DNA of 64,000 bases from Endomychus coccineus (GCA_958510875.1 OY294067.1:142643846-142707845); one strand, 5' to 3'; positions 11,801 through 25,030 are shown, numbered from the stretch's first letter. Translations and numbers: made by a program. The notes: generated from the letters alone by a model not told the origin.

Positions 11801-12757
11801 TCCGCGAATTATCAGATAGTTAGTAAGTTAAGGTTCAAAATGTAAGAAGAAATCACCAGCTTCGTCATTTTCAATTGCTATTCAACTCAAATTGACTTCT
11901 ACAAATTTGGTGATTCGGAAAGAAACAATAGTGACTCAACATTTCTTTGGTTCCAATCTTCCAAGATCCACCTAGGCGTAAGTTCACGCTGAAGTCTTCT
12001 TGATCGAAGTTAATACCAATACTGAGATTATCATAACACATAGTTCATTCGTGGGATTCAAGATACTATATGAAGTTTATACTTTGTTGATTTAATAGAA
12101 CTTCAGATAAAACGTCAAAGGCAAAATGATGTACTCAAAATTTTGTTCAAATTGAGGTATGGGGTTCTACATATACGTCTTTAAGCCATAACTATATCTT
12201 CATTAGTTCCGGCGCTTCAGTCATCTTTTACAATGTCAAACAAATGTACATCTACGCACGAGTACACTATTTTGCCATTGGAGGTTCTCCAAAGTTTGAT
12301 TAGCACTACAAAAATACAAGCAGCTGTATGTTGTTTTGCCATGGCTTAGCTTCACATTTTATAGAATATCGTAGCGAGTGAAGTTAATGTTTGAACTGTT
12401 AAATGGAAATATTAAAAATGTATGTAGAACAATTTTATCAGAAAATATCTTATTATAATATGTGTACAATAATTTCAATTACATTTGGGGATAGCCTAAG
12501 GATTTTATTTGTGAAATTTCGTTTATTTATGTTTGTTGGGGCGAATGATGAATACCTTTTGTATTTTGTGTTCCATCACTTTAAATATTTAACAAATACT
12601 TAAAAGAACCTATACGTTTTTTTTATAAGAGGAGAAAATTTAGTGAAATTCGGTAGAAAACAAATAGAAAGATAGTTTGGAACCTCATAAAATGGTACAA
12701 ACATAGCAACTGAATATCACTTCAAATAACTGCAACATTTTGATTCTTCTTTTCCAG
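8890..12757. other. Long stretch without recognised gene
   Basis: AT-rich, only short unconvincing frames. It would hold the 5' exons of the glucosidase gene if they are close, but I could not find the Cys-rich N-terminal block on the minus strand. One short GC-rich patch is listed separately. Confidence 0.5.
9935..10085. other. Short GC-rich patch
   Basis: About 150 bp with runs such as GAGGCAGAGGGGGGGG and GGCGGCCGACG inside otherwise AT-rich sequence. No open frame, tRNA or repeat partner recognised. It may be a fragment of a foreign repeat or a small regulatory island; I cannot tell which. Confidence 0.3.
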
Positions 12758-12871
12758 AATGAGAATAATCATTTTCTCTAAACATGATAACGATGACTGT
12801 AAGGATCCCAATCATAACGCCGGCCCTTCCGATGGCGATAGTGAAGAGCAAATGGAAGTTATTAGCATAGG
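12758..12871 (+). CDS. Candidate exon with start codon
   Basis: Bounded by a strong acceptor (polypyrimidine TTCTTCTTTTCCAG before 12758) and donor (ATAG|GTATGT after 12871). From the ATG at 12760 the frame is open through the donor and gives an acidic peptide with GPSDGDSEEQMEVISI. It precedes the multi-copy family remnant at 12907 on the same strand and could be its first exon. No family recognised for the exon itself. Confidence 0.35.
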
Positions 12872-12906
12872 TATGTGAATATAAAATTGTCAAATGATAT
12901 AAATAA

Positions 12907-13790
12907 TTAGCAAGAAGGTGATAGGGCAGCTACAACACGAAAATTCACATTCGGAAGAAAACAACAATTTAAACTCAGAATATTCTAATGAGGATAATAT
13001 TAGAAGCCCAAAATTAGCCAGGACAGTATTCCAACAAATGCTTAGAAACAAGCTGAAATACTCAATGTTAACAGCAGAAACATTTTTCTCATGTAAAACA
13101 AGACAATGTACAACATTATTTACAATGAGAGAGAGGAGTCCCTTACATAAACAATTTTGAGATCTAATAGAGATGATCAAGAAATAGTTTGAATGCAGTT
13201 CAAGACAAACAAGTATCAAGAGGAATATAAGAAAACAGAAGAAACTTTTGCTAAACATATATATTTTCGAAACAGAACGAAGAAAACACAATATAGCAAA
13301 GTTGTGTCAACACTATTTTCTAGGTACACTATGAGATAAAAGTACCTCACTATTGGATCACTTGTTAAAACATGAGAAAAATCAACATGGAAATTCCACA
13401 TTGTTGCCCGAAGAAGTTGGCAGAGGAAGTCATGAACCAAAAAACTAAAAAAATATAGACCTGATCCGAGCGCAGATAAAATCATATGATCCTAAAACCT
13501 CTAACTCCCGAAGAGAGCAAGCTACGAAACGCTCATATCTTCCCCCAGATTCAACAATGACAATGCACGAATATTACAATAGTAACTATTCAAACGTGGG
13601 AACTTCGTATGAATTATATAGAAAAGATTTGAATGAGATGAATATTGCATTTTATCAGGCTGATGCAGAGAAATTCAGCTCTTGTATCCAATTGGATTTA
13701 ACTCCGACTGAAGCAAACATTATTAAGAAGCATGTACACTTAGAAGAGGTAAGTAAAGAAACTGGGCCTCTTAAGATTTATAATAAATAA
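12907..13790 (+). pseudogene. Remnant of a multi-copy insect coding family, function unknown
   Basis: Several frames on the plus strand join into one protein-like series. An acidic N-terminal part (12918-13160) is followed after stops by a middle part with LLDHLLKHEKNQHGNS and IRAQIKSYDPKTSNSRREQ. A C-terminal part then reads KRSYLPPDSTMTMHEYYN and SYELYRKDLNEMNIAFYQ, ending at 13790. The R-x-YLPP...Y-x-x-Y...MNI-F pattern is, from memory, typical of an abundant uncharacterised family in insect genomes that behaves like a repeat. At least three in-frame stops break it. I do not assign a biochemical role. Confidence 0.5.
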
Positions 13791-16700
13791 GGTTAGTTCT
13801 AGGGTAAAATTAAGAAGAACGTTATACACACAAGATTCCCATAAGGAGGATCCAGAAAGAAAAATTTACTCACCTGAATTGCAGAAGGCATTTGCTTTGT
13901 CCTGGATCTAGAGAATTAAAGACTTATTTTTCACTCCACATGAAAATAAAATTAGGTTTTGCATGTCTTAATTGTTTATATAAACTTTTAACTGGTCATA
14001 CGTATATGTCCGCGAATGGCCTTCATGAAATGTTGAAGATTTCAATGATTTTACTGTGACCGTAGAATAGATCAGTACCCAGAAATAAAATCATAGATCT
14101 TTACATTTTACACATCAAATTTGAGAACGTGTCTAAAAGTGCTACGAATTCAGCAAAAAAAAATCTGTGTAGGACGAGGTGGTCATTTCTAAAAGATATA
14201 TTGGAGGTGCGATTTATTATAGGTCGGCAAGACTATAAAGAAAACAAAAAAAATCAGTCAAACGAAAGGCAGATCTTAATTCACTTAAATTACTCACCAC
14301 ACTCGTGAAGTACCTGCTGAAAAGGATGACGCTATAATGAAAACCCTTGAAAACTATTTTGGGAGAAATTGTTAGTAAGTGGAAATGCCACAGAGTTATT
14401 GGACTAAGGTTATCCTTCGACATTTTCAATATTTAACATTAAATAATAATTAATAATGGTGTAAGCATTATTTGGTCATGTTTCTTCTAATTTAATGATA
14501 CTGATAACTATAAAGGCAGTACATTATTTTCATTAAATGAAATACAAAATTTGTTTGTCTAATTTCAACAAGAGATTCTATTTTTCAATAAACAAGACTT
14601 TTACATCATCATCAAGCCAGATAAAATCTCTTGTGGAAATTAGACAAGAAATTGTTTTATTTCATTTTACTAAAATGGATTTTCATAAGATAAATAGTTC
14701 ATCACTATCTCTGACGTTATTTTAACCGGATAGCACCTCTCTTATTTCATATAAATACAATGGCAAAAGAAGGTACAGTATAAAACATTATTTTGTCAAA
14801 CTTTTCTAATGGAAAAATGATGTTAATAGCAAAAAAAAGAAAAAATACAAATATTATATGTAATTCAGGTCTAAGATGCATTATGCAGGTAAAGATGATC
14901 CTAAATTGGGAATTTGAAATCGTTTGTGCAATTCTTAAGAATTTGGGAAACTATTTATTTTCAAAACTCAGTTTTTGCTAGTACAGTATTTCGCCTTCGC
15001 CCTGCAGATTGTCTTTGCCAGTATCATCCATGAGGATTCCACTGATACATAAGTTAACTATAATTACTATTTGAGAAAATTTTGGGATGTGCCTCACTTC
15101 GAACTGTACTCCTTACCAATGTATCTTGGTTGATTCAACGTTTGCTATCGAATTGGGTCTAACGAATTCCCCAAATTGCAAATACGTATTCCTAATTAGT
15201 GATCATCTCGTGAAATACTTACTTGCAGAATGCGACCCTCGAACAATTTTTGAAAGTTTCATGATCCGCTGCATGGACAGTTACTATCAGTATCGAGCAA
15301 AATATTAGCTTGAACATTTAGTATAGTTCGTAAGCATCACCTGAACAAACAATACAATCAAACTAAAATGAATTACAATGAGAATCTATTAATAATGGAC
15401 CTTATCACGTTCGAGTGCTATTATTTATTCATGATTGGAGTAAAGTTTCTAGTGGTTTCCAGCATTATGATTAAATCTGCAAAAAAATTAGTTATCTTTG
15501 AGGTAATGTAATCCGAGAATTCCTGACATTCTGGTCCTGGAATATATGTGATGGATTATTCACGTGAGTATATATTTTCCTCATCATACAGTACATGAGA
15601 AGAGTAACTGAATCAACCATGGGTTGAAAACGCATCAACTGAAGAACTCCGCTCTATACTTTGAAATCAAGCATCCAGAGATTAATCGCTCCAAAAGTAA
15701 CGAACCTCTGAAGATATTTGAATCGACTGTTCAATACTATGAGAATATATACTTCCAATAGACGGGTGGGTCTAAGGATGAATTTTCAGAGGTATATCAA
15801 GAAATATCTATTTTTTGAGAGTGAACAAGATTATTGGAAGCCTTACCAAAATGAACAATGATGTTATAGGATGAGATGTAAAAATTTGATCACATTGAGA
15901 TTTTGGCATTACTCAGGTGAATTGTATGTCATAAACAATCATTCAATACTGTTTGAAGTATTCCAGCAATCTCAATATGGATTCCGATCTCTAGGTCTTC
16001 TAACTTATTCAGTGACGGCTGGGGAATAAAATATGTGTTGCAACATATCAATATCGAATTTGAAAGGGCCTTGTGACCTAACTCTAGTTTCTTTTAGAGA
16101 TGATGACAGTTTAACTTTACTTGATAGTGAATGAAGTTTTCTCTATTCCAAATAAAAATGCCGCGCAACTGTGATTCACAACTGATTTTCGTGATTTCGT
16201 CAAATTGCCATGAAGGAGTATTTCTCGATTTCTTCGCTAATTTTCTGATTCAAAGCAAAACTAAAGGAATCAATCGAGTGGAAAAATCTTTGATGTGCTT
16301 GCGAAAACACACTCGTTACATGACGTCTTTCTAAAATATTACGTGAATTATTATCGCGTTTACTAATTAATCTGACGAGTTGTTTCAATTCAAAGCATTA
16401 TCACTCTCATTGTGTCCCTTCAAAGGCAGTTCAAAGTAGAAATATCGATCAAAGTCCCTAAAACATCCCAATTTTCACAAACCCTACTATTGAACTTTCC
16501 TAAATTCAAATATATCGTACTCTATCTTTTGTTGTGGCTATGTTTTCCTACCATGACCGACATACAATCTTGAAGAGATGTGGACCTGGCTGATATTATG
16601 TTTCTGTAAGGAACTAAATACGTTTTTTATATTCGATTATCTTGTTTTCCACCATGTCGTTTCAACAACTTTCAGAAAAGAAAGAAACTATCGTCAAAAT

Positions 16701-16865
16701 AATTTACTTCCCGTGAGCCAATCACATTTAATATCCCAGGAATTACTGAACGATTTGGTTTGCCTACATTTATCGAAGTTTCACACAAATATAATCTTCC
16801 CAGTCGTTCAAGGTACAACTTAACTCCGCAACAAAGAATACCGGAGCGACTCGTCACATCCTTCT
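13791..16865. other. No gene recognised
   Basis: AT-rich with short, unconvincing frames on both strands. No tRNA, repeat pair or transposase motif was recognised. Confidence 0.5.
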
Positions 16866-17870
16866 TGAATTTCTCAAATTTCGAATAATTTGAAGTTTAA
16901 TTCTCACAGTCAATATTTCCAGATATGTACTATATGTTTCGGGGTCTAAAGATGTACCTGATTTTCAAGTATGTTATATTGACTACAATAAAAATTATGT
17001 TTCAAATCAGTAATTTATTTATTAAGTATGAAAATAGATTACAATGATAATAGTGTTTTCCGTTACTCCGTTGCAGTAGGTGTCTAAGACTGATAATCGA
17101 GGTGATTATCTATCACCATATCAATATTCATAGCAAATGATAGATATTTCCAACTCTTGAAGTTCCGGCGTTTAGTACATATGAATTGTATGAATTACTT
17201 CCACTGAAATATAAGTTAATTTTTGAAATTTTGAAGAATTTGAAGTTTAATTCTCACAGTCAATATTTCCAGATATGAACTACATATTTCGGGGTCTAAA
17301 GATGTATACCTGATTTTCAAGTATATTATATTGACTACAATAAAAATTATGTTTCAAATCAGTAGTTTATTTATTAACTGTAAAAATAGTTTGCAATAAT
17401 AATAGTGATTTCCGTTACTGATACGTGCTTGACATCCATAAATGCTGAGAGGTTTGAGTATAGCTGCGAGAATAATATTATAAGACCTGCTGAATTTCGA
17501 CTTGCCAGGCTTCTTGAACTTTCCGACTCTTCTATCACATTCGACATTGCAGTAGGTACCTTTGTCGAAGACTGATAATCGAGGTGTTCATCTATCAGCA
17601 TATCAATATTCATAGCAAATGATAGATATCCCCAACTCTTGAAGTTCCGCTTAATACATATGAATTGTATAAATTACTTTCACTAAAATGTAGGTTAATT
17701 TTTGAAATTTTCAAAAGTTTGAAGTTTAATTTTCACAGACACTATTTCCAGATGTGTATTATGTTTAGGGTGTAAAGATGTTCCTGATTTTCAAGTGTAT
17801 TATATTGGCTACAATAAAAATTATTTTTAAAATCAGTAATTTATTATTTAAAAAGTATTTTAATATAAAA
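16866..17870. repeat. Diverged tandem repeat, three copies
   Basis: A block beginning TTTGAAGTTTAATTCTCAC and containing TTCGGGGTCTAAAGATGT and TACAATAAAAATTATG occurs near 16880, 17238 and 17708. The following block with GACTGATAATCGAGGTG and GCAAATGATAGATAT occurs near 17087 and 17570. Unit length is about 360 bp in the first interval and about 470 bp in the second, where an extra piece of roughly 110 bp (about 17420-17545) is present. No coding content. Confidence 0.75.
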
Positions 17871-18019
17871 TATCACAATGTATTATCGAATTTACTTTGA
17901 AAATATTATGAAAATTTGGAAATTTTTTCAATTTGACGACCTGGAATTGGTACTCAACGAAGAAATAACGCTCATGATGATGGCTATATCATTAAGCTGA
18001 GTTCAAGAAAAAGTCATTA

Positions 18020-18640
18020 TATGGCTGTAGAGATCAAAAATCAACTTCAACAGTCAAACTGACAGTTAGACGGAAACTTGAAGGAGGCAATCTTACCAGT
18101 CGCAGACCTGCAACGGGCCCAAATCTCGAGCATCATCATGTTGTATCGACGATCCAGATGTTTCCTCCGATTACCAGATGGCCGTGGGAGAGTCTGGCGA
18201 AGATCATGTGAGCGTTTTGCAGATTGTACCTAAAGCAATAGGGTAGTGTACAATAGAGGCTCAATCATGGTGTGAGTTGAAAATTCTCTGAAGGCGAACA
18301 CAAAATTACGTCGTTCCCAGAAGCTCCTCAACAGGTACATTGATGAAAATCTCTAAGATTCTGTCTTACCTTGAGACGATTTCGTTGGAGATGACTTTTT
18401 TCTGATGCATGGTAATGACAGACTTATCAGCGCAAAAATCATCCAACAGTTCTTAAACGATGTGAATATTCCTGCTGTGGAGTGGCGAGCAGTGAATCCA
18501 GGTGTGAATCCAATCAAACATGCTTGGGACATGCTTGAGCGAAGAATGCGAAATCGTGTTTCTGCTAATTTTACCTTGGACCAGTTACAACAAGCTCTTT
18601 AAGAGGAATGAGAACTTCTCCTCAAGAAGATTTTTGTCAA
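18020..18640 (+). pseudogene. Tc1-like transposase remnant
   Basis: Scattered frames in Tc1 order: TVRRKLEGGNLTSRRPATGP (second helix-turn-helix), then PDGRGRVWRRSCERF (the block after the first catalytic Asp), NRYIDENL, then at 18405-18602 FLNDVNIPAVEWRAVNPG followed by NPIKHAWDMLERRMRNRV, matching the family SPDLNPIEHxWDxLxRR motif. Many stops; no terminal repeats found. A dead fragment. Confidence 0.75.
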
Positions 18641-20400
18641 TTAATTTTAAGCATGCCGAAGAGAATTCAATTACTAACTCAGGCACGTGCTGGCAACATG
18701 TGTTATTAAAAAAAATTTTGACTAATTTAATGTATTTTTTTCCAAACTTATTCATTCTAGTTGTGATGAAGATTTTGTTTTTCTCAAAGGAAATATTTAA
18801 TGAACTTCAAATAATACTTAAAGCATGTTGTTTTGTTAATATTTGAGATAATGTAATTGTAATAAAATCGAAAGTGTAAAAATTTTTCATTCTTTTGATA
18901 AATGCAGGTGTTTCATTTTTATTGCCGGTGAGTGTATTGCGGTCATGCTTTGTACTAAACTTTATTCTTAAAATCCTTCGTATGAGTTCAATTGACTCTT
19001 CCTTTCTAGAATTTCGAGATGCTACATTTATATTTGAGTTATTGAATGATAGAATATTGATTATGAATCTGAATAATTTTGGAAAAAATATATAAAAGTA
19101 AGACGTATTTATATATTGCTATGGGTGTAACAAAACACTATTGGGGAGTGGAGATTGTAGAAATCAATGAACACTGAACGGTGAATATACTACGATGTTT
19201 CGTAAACAATTGGAGCTGGTAACAAAAAAATAATAATTTTATCAATGAGAAAATAACGAATTTGAAATACAATTTCGATTGTTGGCATTATAATACACTC
19301 GACAATGGGGTTCATCTTTACACCCCCGAAACATGCAGTACATACTTATATGGAGATATGGATTGTGAGACTCGAACTTGAATTCTCCCAAAATTTTACA
19401 CGACTTTTCAGTGAAATTTGTATAAAATACAGATTTTCACTTCAATTGCAATGTATTAATTAATATTTCAGAACACGGAGAGATACTAAATGACACAATC
19501 TAATGATTCCACTGTGTTGTGGAATAGTTATTGATAGACAAATGATAATTACAGTGTGAATCTATCCTAAATGAATATTACATTCAACGAGAATGATCAC
19601 TAACATATACACAATAGGAGTCTTTAGCAATATCAACATTTGGCTCGGTTTAATAGATTCAAAACAGAAGAAAATTTGCTTTGTATATTATGTACTTATC
19701 GTGTATATCTTCAGCTACGATGAAAATAGCATTTTACCCAAAATAATTGAACGTGTGGTATCATTTCCCATCGCTGAATGAAATTCGTTCATTTCTTCTA
19801 GTGAATATAATATTGTCTAGGAGGCTAATAACCAAGAAGGTTATCAAGGAGTATTTTTCATGCGATTACCGAGAGCTTACAAGTTTTCGGAAGCGAATGA
19901 ATATCTAATTGTCAAATTGATGTACATGAAATAGATTGAAACACTGTAATCAAATAATTAAATACCTAAAATACTATTCTTTCATTTTCACATGTTTAAG
20001 AAGAATTCTATGTTTCACATCTTAACGTTTCCTATGTAGTACTTCTATCACTAAATATCGATTTAAGATAATTCTATGGAAGTTTAATTGAAGAATTTGT
20101 CAGAAATGTAGCAATGTCAGATAATACATATCTCTCGAGATTAGATTGAATAGGACAGGGAGAGTGATAATTTAAAATACCTAGCTGAATTTTGTCATTA
20201 TGAAGATTTGAAAGATTCAATTTTATCATTGACACAATTGTTTGCTCAATTCAGATAGGTACTTCATAATACAATAACATTTATCTATATTCTTTTCAAT
20301 ATTCAAAATATTTGTAACGTCATAGTCAAATGAATGATTTGTTTTCTTTATATAGTTTATACTGCGGTGAATGATTTCTTTGTATATTCAGGTTGGCTAA
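18641..20400. other. No gene recognised
   Basis: AT-rich sequence with only short frames; nothing recognised on either strand. Confidence 0.5.
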
Positions 20401-20519
20401 TACTGGGGATAGGGGTGATTCCATCGGTTCCCCTTCAATTTGTTTGTATCTTTGGTCCTTGTAGATGAAGTACGTATTTTTGAGGCAGTGTTTGGTAAGT
20501 TCGATGATGTCCTTTCGTA

Positions 20520-21640
20520 TCTGGAATTTTCTTCTTGAAGTTCAAGCGTCACAAAGTTCAACAGGATCCAGTGCACCACTAACCAACACTGATGATAGTG
20601 ATTTCATGACAAAATCGCAAAGTTTTGGGCCACATTTTACTAGCTCAAGTGAATTTAATGATTTAGTACGAGACCTGAACTTATCCAAGAGTAAAGCAGA
20701 AATTCTAGATTCACGACTAAAGTAATGGAACTTGCTTGAAGATGATGTAAGAATAACTGATCAAAGAGAGCGCCATAAAACTTTTTCATGTTTTTTCACA
20801 AGAGAAGCCGGCCGGTATTTGTTACTGCAACAACGTGACTGATTTGTTTAATGAAATCGGAATACCATTTGTAGCATCTGACTGGCGGCTTTTCATCGAT
20901 AGCTCTTCAAAAAGCTCAAAAGTAGTTCTGCTCCACAACGGAAACGAATTGCCTAGTCTTCCTCTAGCACACTCTGTATTTTTAAAAGGAAGCTATGATA
21001 GTGTGAAAATCATACTAGAAAAATTAAAATACACAGAATACCAATGGCCAGTGATCGGTGATTTTAAAATGGTTGGTTTCTTGATGGGAATGCAAGGTGG
21101 ATATACTAAATACCCATGTCACCTCTGTTTATGGGACAGTAGAGCTGACTCAGTTCATTATCAACAGCGTAAATGGCCTGATCGCGGCGAATTTCAGAAA
21201 AGTCGGAACCAATCGTAAAGCCTCAAAGTATATTAATGCCACCATTACATATAAAATCAGGGCTAATGAAGCAGTTCGTAAAAGCTCTGGATCCAAACTC
21301 CAAAGCTTTCGAATATTTAAGGGAATTTTTTCCCAAATTATCTAAAGCTAGAATTAAAGGAGGTATTTTCGTTGGACCGCAAATAAAACAAATAATGATG
21401 ATGACTTTACGAAGCTTCTCAATGCTCGTGAAAAACCAGCCTGGGAAAGTTTTAAAGCAGTAGTTTCTTGGGAATCATAGAGCTATTAACTATGCAGAAT
21501 TGATTGAAAAAATGCTTAAAAGCTATAAAGTTATGGGAATCACAAGCAGTTATCAATACTTCTGATTTTCACAGGGATCCATATTGGGATCAGGATTATT
21601 AATGTACATCAATTATTCACCCAGCAATATTACCCAAGCG
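20520..21640 (+). pseudogene. Remnant of a second multi-copy arthropod coding family, function unknown
   Basis: Plus-strand frames in series: 20550-20722 with SEFNDLVRDLNLSKSKAEIL, then after a stop a part around QRERHKTF, 20835-21215 with SDWRLFIDSSSKSSKVVLLH, GNELPSLPLAHSV and LMGMQGGYTKYPCHLCLWDS, and 21236-21463 with PPLHIKSGLMKQFVKALD and ARIKGGIFVGPQIKQIM. I recall this DLNLSK...DSSK...GYTKY-x-C-x-LCEWDSR...PPLHIKLG order from an abundant, uncharacterised family in arthropod genomes. The copy has a stop at 20722 and at least two frameshifts (near 20800 and 21210). The CxxC in the TKYPCHLCLWD block suggests metal binding; that is inference. Confidence 0.6.
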
Positions 21641-21689
21641 ACTGTCATTTTCGAACGCTGATGAGATGAATCCTTGAAGGAGGCAAGAC

Positions 21690-22320
21690 ACATTCGGAAG
21701 CTGAAACTCTGTAGTTCCGAGCGAATAGGCTGCATCTTAATACATCTAAGACCAGTCACACATTGTTCTCCTTAAATCATGAAATAAATGAATATGACAC
21801 TACTGCCACCTTTGTAGGAGTCCACTTAGACTCAACATTAATATGGCACAAACATGGTGTAGTCCTGGCTAATATGGTATCTTTGGACGTATTCTGCATA
21901 TTTTGTACTCATTGAATCGCATCTGTCTTACGCTCTCATCTCATGAGGTTACTCGAGTATAAGACAGAATTTTCAAGCTACACCGAAGAGGTTTCCGGAT
22001 AATATCAAACATTGGTAATCGAGATGACTGCAAGTCATATTTCAAATTGTTGTAGATACTCACATTACCCTCTCTGATCACATCAAAATGTCACTCATAC
22101 ATTAAAATTGATTTTAACCACTATAACACCTATGAAAAGTTTCATGATTTCTATACTCGAATTGAAAATGTAGACCAAAATGCATCTAGGCTTACCAAAT
22201 CACAAAATTGTCCAAACTATCCCGAAACCAAGTTTCATAATTTGCTGCCAACTCATATCCGTGATTTACCCTATGAAACATTTGAAATATTGTTAAAAAA
22301 TATTTGATTGATAAAGCCTC
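21690..22320 (+). pseudogene. 3' remnant of a non-LTR retrotransposon RT ORF
   Basis: A piece resembling the region after the RT palm (TFVGVHLDSTLIWHKH, compare the family KFLGIHLDSKLTW) is followed by broken frames and a C-terminal block with NASRLTKSQNCPNYP, LLPTHIRDLPYETFEILLK. That is the usual end of Jockey/CR1-like ORF2 proteins. Many stops. The 5' part is missing; the degraded family at 20520-21640 lies directly upstream. Confidence 0.55.
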
Positions 22321-23029
22321 AAACTCAGAAGAAGGTTAACTAAGCAATGGTTTCTCTGATTTTTCAAACTAATTTTATATCTGTTTGTAATTTATGCCTG
22401 ATCTAGTAATTTCATACTCTATTGAATATTTTAATTGTATCCTTGGACTTATATAAATTGTCTAAGAAAACAATGTACAACTAATTAATATCTTTTCTTA
22501 TCCCGTCTTATCAAGAAGTCTTCTAGCTAGTATTTCGTACCCAGATCCTGCACCTGAAATATAACATATATTTTATTTGATATGAAAGACAATGGCTTAA
22601 CCTTATATTTCATGAACGTTATTTTTCACCTAAATAACTTAGCAATAAACTCGTCTATACAAAATCAGTTGATTAGTTATCATTATATGAATAATGTTTA
22701 TATTACTTCTATCAATTTTATCATGTTTATAGAGTATACCACTCATTGTTAATATTTTCCAGATCAACACATCTTATGTTTGAAGTATATTAATTATTAT
22801 TGCCTGAGACCGATATGACAATAAAAAATTCAATTATCAGTGATCGATATCAACTACAGAAATAATAACTGCATCTACTCATATTATCATCTTCAGAATT
22901 ACGGATCATGGTTCCGAAGTATTTTTCAACAGAAAAGAAGCCACGGTTTTAGACCAAAACGTCAACGTAAAGCTATAATATTGAATAAAAATAAAGGATT
23001 GTACAGGTTGATCCAACCTTTGTGCCCAA
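22321..23029. other. No gene recognised
   Basis: AT-rich spacer between two retrotransposon remnants; no supported feature. Confidence 0.5.
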
Positions 23030-24300
23030 GCCGCTCTACTACAAAGCTTTCTGAACCTGGAATCGCAAATATAATGCCCTTACGTACATTTGTTGTACAT
23101 AGTTTGGAAGCCCTTATTATTTTAGCAATTTTTATCAGGAGTATTGTTTTCCATCTTTTTTGCTCAAAAGCTGCAAAGTCAACTTCAACATGTTTCGGGA
23201 CCCAGATGAGTTGTCCTGGCTACATCAGCTGATGCGTCTCTGCATTCTTAGACTAGCATTGATGGAACTCTGGGTGGAGCCGACCGGCTGTCTGTGCAGT
23301 TACATGAAGTCTATCTAGTTCCTTCGCAAGTTTTCCAAGACGCAAATCAGAATTGTATAGGCCTCCGACTGAAAAAAGGTGCAGTAAGGGTCTAGGGCCA
23401 CTGATAGAGTGATCCTGTCACCCCTTAAGATGGACCTATCTTGGACCCGTCTGTGAATCATACGAGCCAGCCTGGTGACAACATGGCGGCAGTTTCAATA
23501 TACAGACCTCCTCCATCGGAATTGAGATTTAGGGAGAGTCGGAACAGATAGCTGAATATAAGCTATCTTGTCTCATTTTTTTGTGGGACACTTAGAGATG
23601 GCCTGACTCAAAATCATCGAGTGACCACGAGAATAGTGCATCTCATTCCAGGGACCTCTGCTCGTCAACCTATTTATGAATAAAAGTAGAGGTATTATTC
23701 TACCAAGGGATTCGAGAGCCCTAGTTGAATCTGACCTCATACCACACGTGATACCTACACATGCAAGTAGCCGTCGATCCAATGGACCTTGGTACATTGC
23801 GGTCCTGTCTGTGGCCACCACACAACTGCATCATAGGTGATTATAGGTCCAATCACGGCCATGTAGATCCGAAGAAGAATCCGTGACTGTAATCCACGAG
23901 TGCTATTCGATCTTCTTCTGCACGCTCAAAATGACGCAGAAGCCTTCTTCAGTCGATATTCAAGATGTTGTCCCCATGTCAGTCTTTAGTCTAGGAAGAA
24001 TCCCAGGAACTTCCTCGACGCCTTAATTTGCAAGACTCTACTTTTCCGTTGATCATGGGCCCTTCAGTGCGACACCGGCGGGCCATTATGCTGAGCAACG
24101 TGTCTTGTACCTCACAGTGTTTCAAGGTGCCGCTCGAAGATGACCCCATATATATTAATCAATGCCCCAGGTAAGTCGTCGGCATAGGCTTCGGCGTAAA
24201 ACTCTGGCTGTTCCAATTCTGGCAGGGCCACATCTGGCAGGATGCGATTGTCCATCACGCACATACGGTCTTGGATCAAGCTCCCTCAAAAGCTGTCACC
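23030..24300 (-). pseudogene. Non-LTR retrotransposon remnant, RT plus RNase H
   Basis: Minus-strand fragments in order: AYADDLPGALIN (RT catalytic motif, about 24165-24195), RLTWGQHLEYRLKKAS (thumb region), RGLQSRILLRIYMAVIGPII with YDAVVWWPQT, then in 23573-23821 LLACVGITCGMRSDSTRALE with LGRIIPLLLFINRL. After that come RNase H-like traces: an acidic-rich start near 23480, FQSEAYTILICVLENL, and LIWVPKHVEVD near 23210. This is the I/R1-type order with RNase H after RT, the same layout as the element at 25000-28420 but much older. Base composition is more GC-rich than the flanks. Confidence 0.65.
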
Positions 24301-24489
24301 CTGAGACTCTATTTCCGTCATTGTCTCCTGACTCCGAAAACAAAAAATACTTTGGAATTTGTGGTATGGGATTATTTTTGGACATTGGTTGGTCGTTTCA
24401 TCCAATAAAAGAGTCTTTGATAGGTAAAAATATTTGTAATTTCTGCGTGAACTACAAACACTCATATTTGAAAACATTCCACTTCAGCT

Positions 24490-24725
24490 ACGAGCCAATA
24501 TGTAGTTTCACCATGACGTATTCCCACGCATAGTGCACGAAATATACGGCAATACTTGAGAGCTAATTTCGCAGATAGATGAATCGGAAATAATTGACCG
24601 ATACAATGGTCACCTGAGTCTGCAGTCTCCAGACCAAACACCCTCAGATTTCCACTCCTGGAACACACTCAAAAATGAAGTCTGTGGAGCTATACCTAGG
24701 GAAATGCTGTAAACGCTACTAAGCA
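24490..24725 (+). pseudogene. Mariner-like transposase C-terminal remnant
   Basis: Plus strand shows, across two or three frames, FHHDVFP / SARNIRQYLRANFADRWIG and then SLQSPDQTPSDFHSWNTLKN, which fits the mariner-like FQQDGAPxH...R.YL...PxRSPDLTPxDFFLWGxLK order. Third catalytic acid position is the D of PSDF. No terminal repeats identified and the reading frame is broken. Confidence 0.6.
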
Positions 24726-25030
24726 GTAGGTTAGAAGAAAATTTGAAGAATATATATGGAGGTTGAAAGGGGTCATATCAAAAACTTTTTATATGAACTC
24801 TTCATTTCAAAATAATCTGTTCTCAATTGTTCTTGTTCTTATTCTTTTTTGATTAAATGTTTTATCAATGAATGATGGAGTTATTATATATATTAGGAGT
24901 GATATATCATATAGTAATAACATTGTACAGATTGGTCAATGTAGGGCCATCCAATCTGGAGTAAGCTTAGAAAACCATGCCTCTTTAATAAAAACGTCAA
25001 TTTAAAAATCGCCACCTATGTTTCGTTTAT

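Noticed and set aside
16866..17870. CRISPR-like array
   Set aside because: Repeat units are hundreds of bases long and diverged, and the genome is eukaryotic.
24162..24533. 123-codon plus-strand frame
   Set aside because: Overlaps RT coding on the minus strand and a mariner-like remnant in other frames; no family match.
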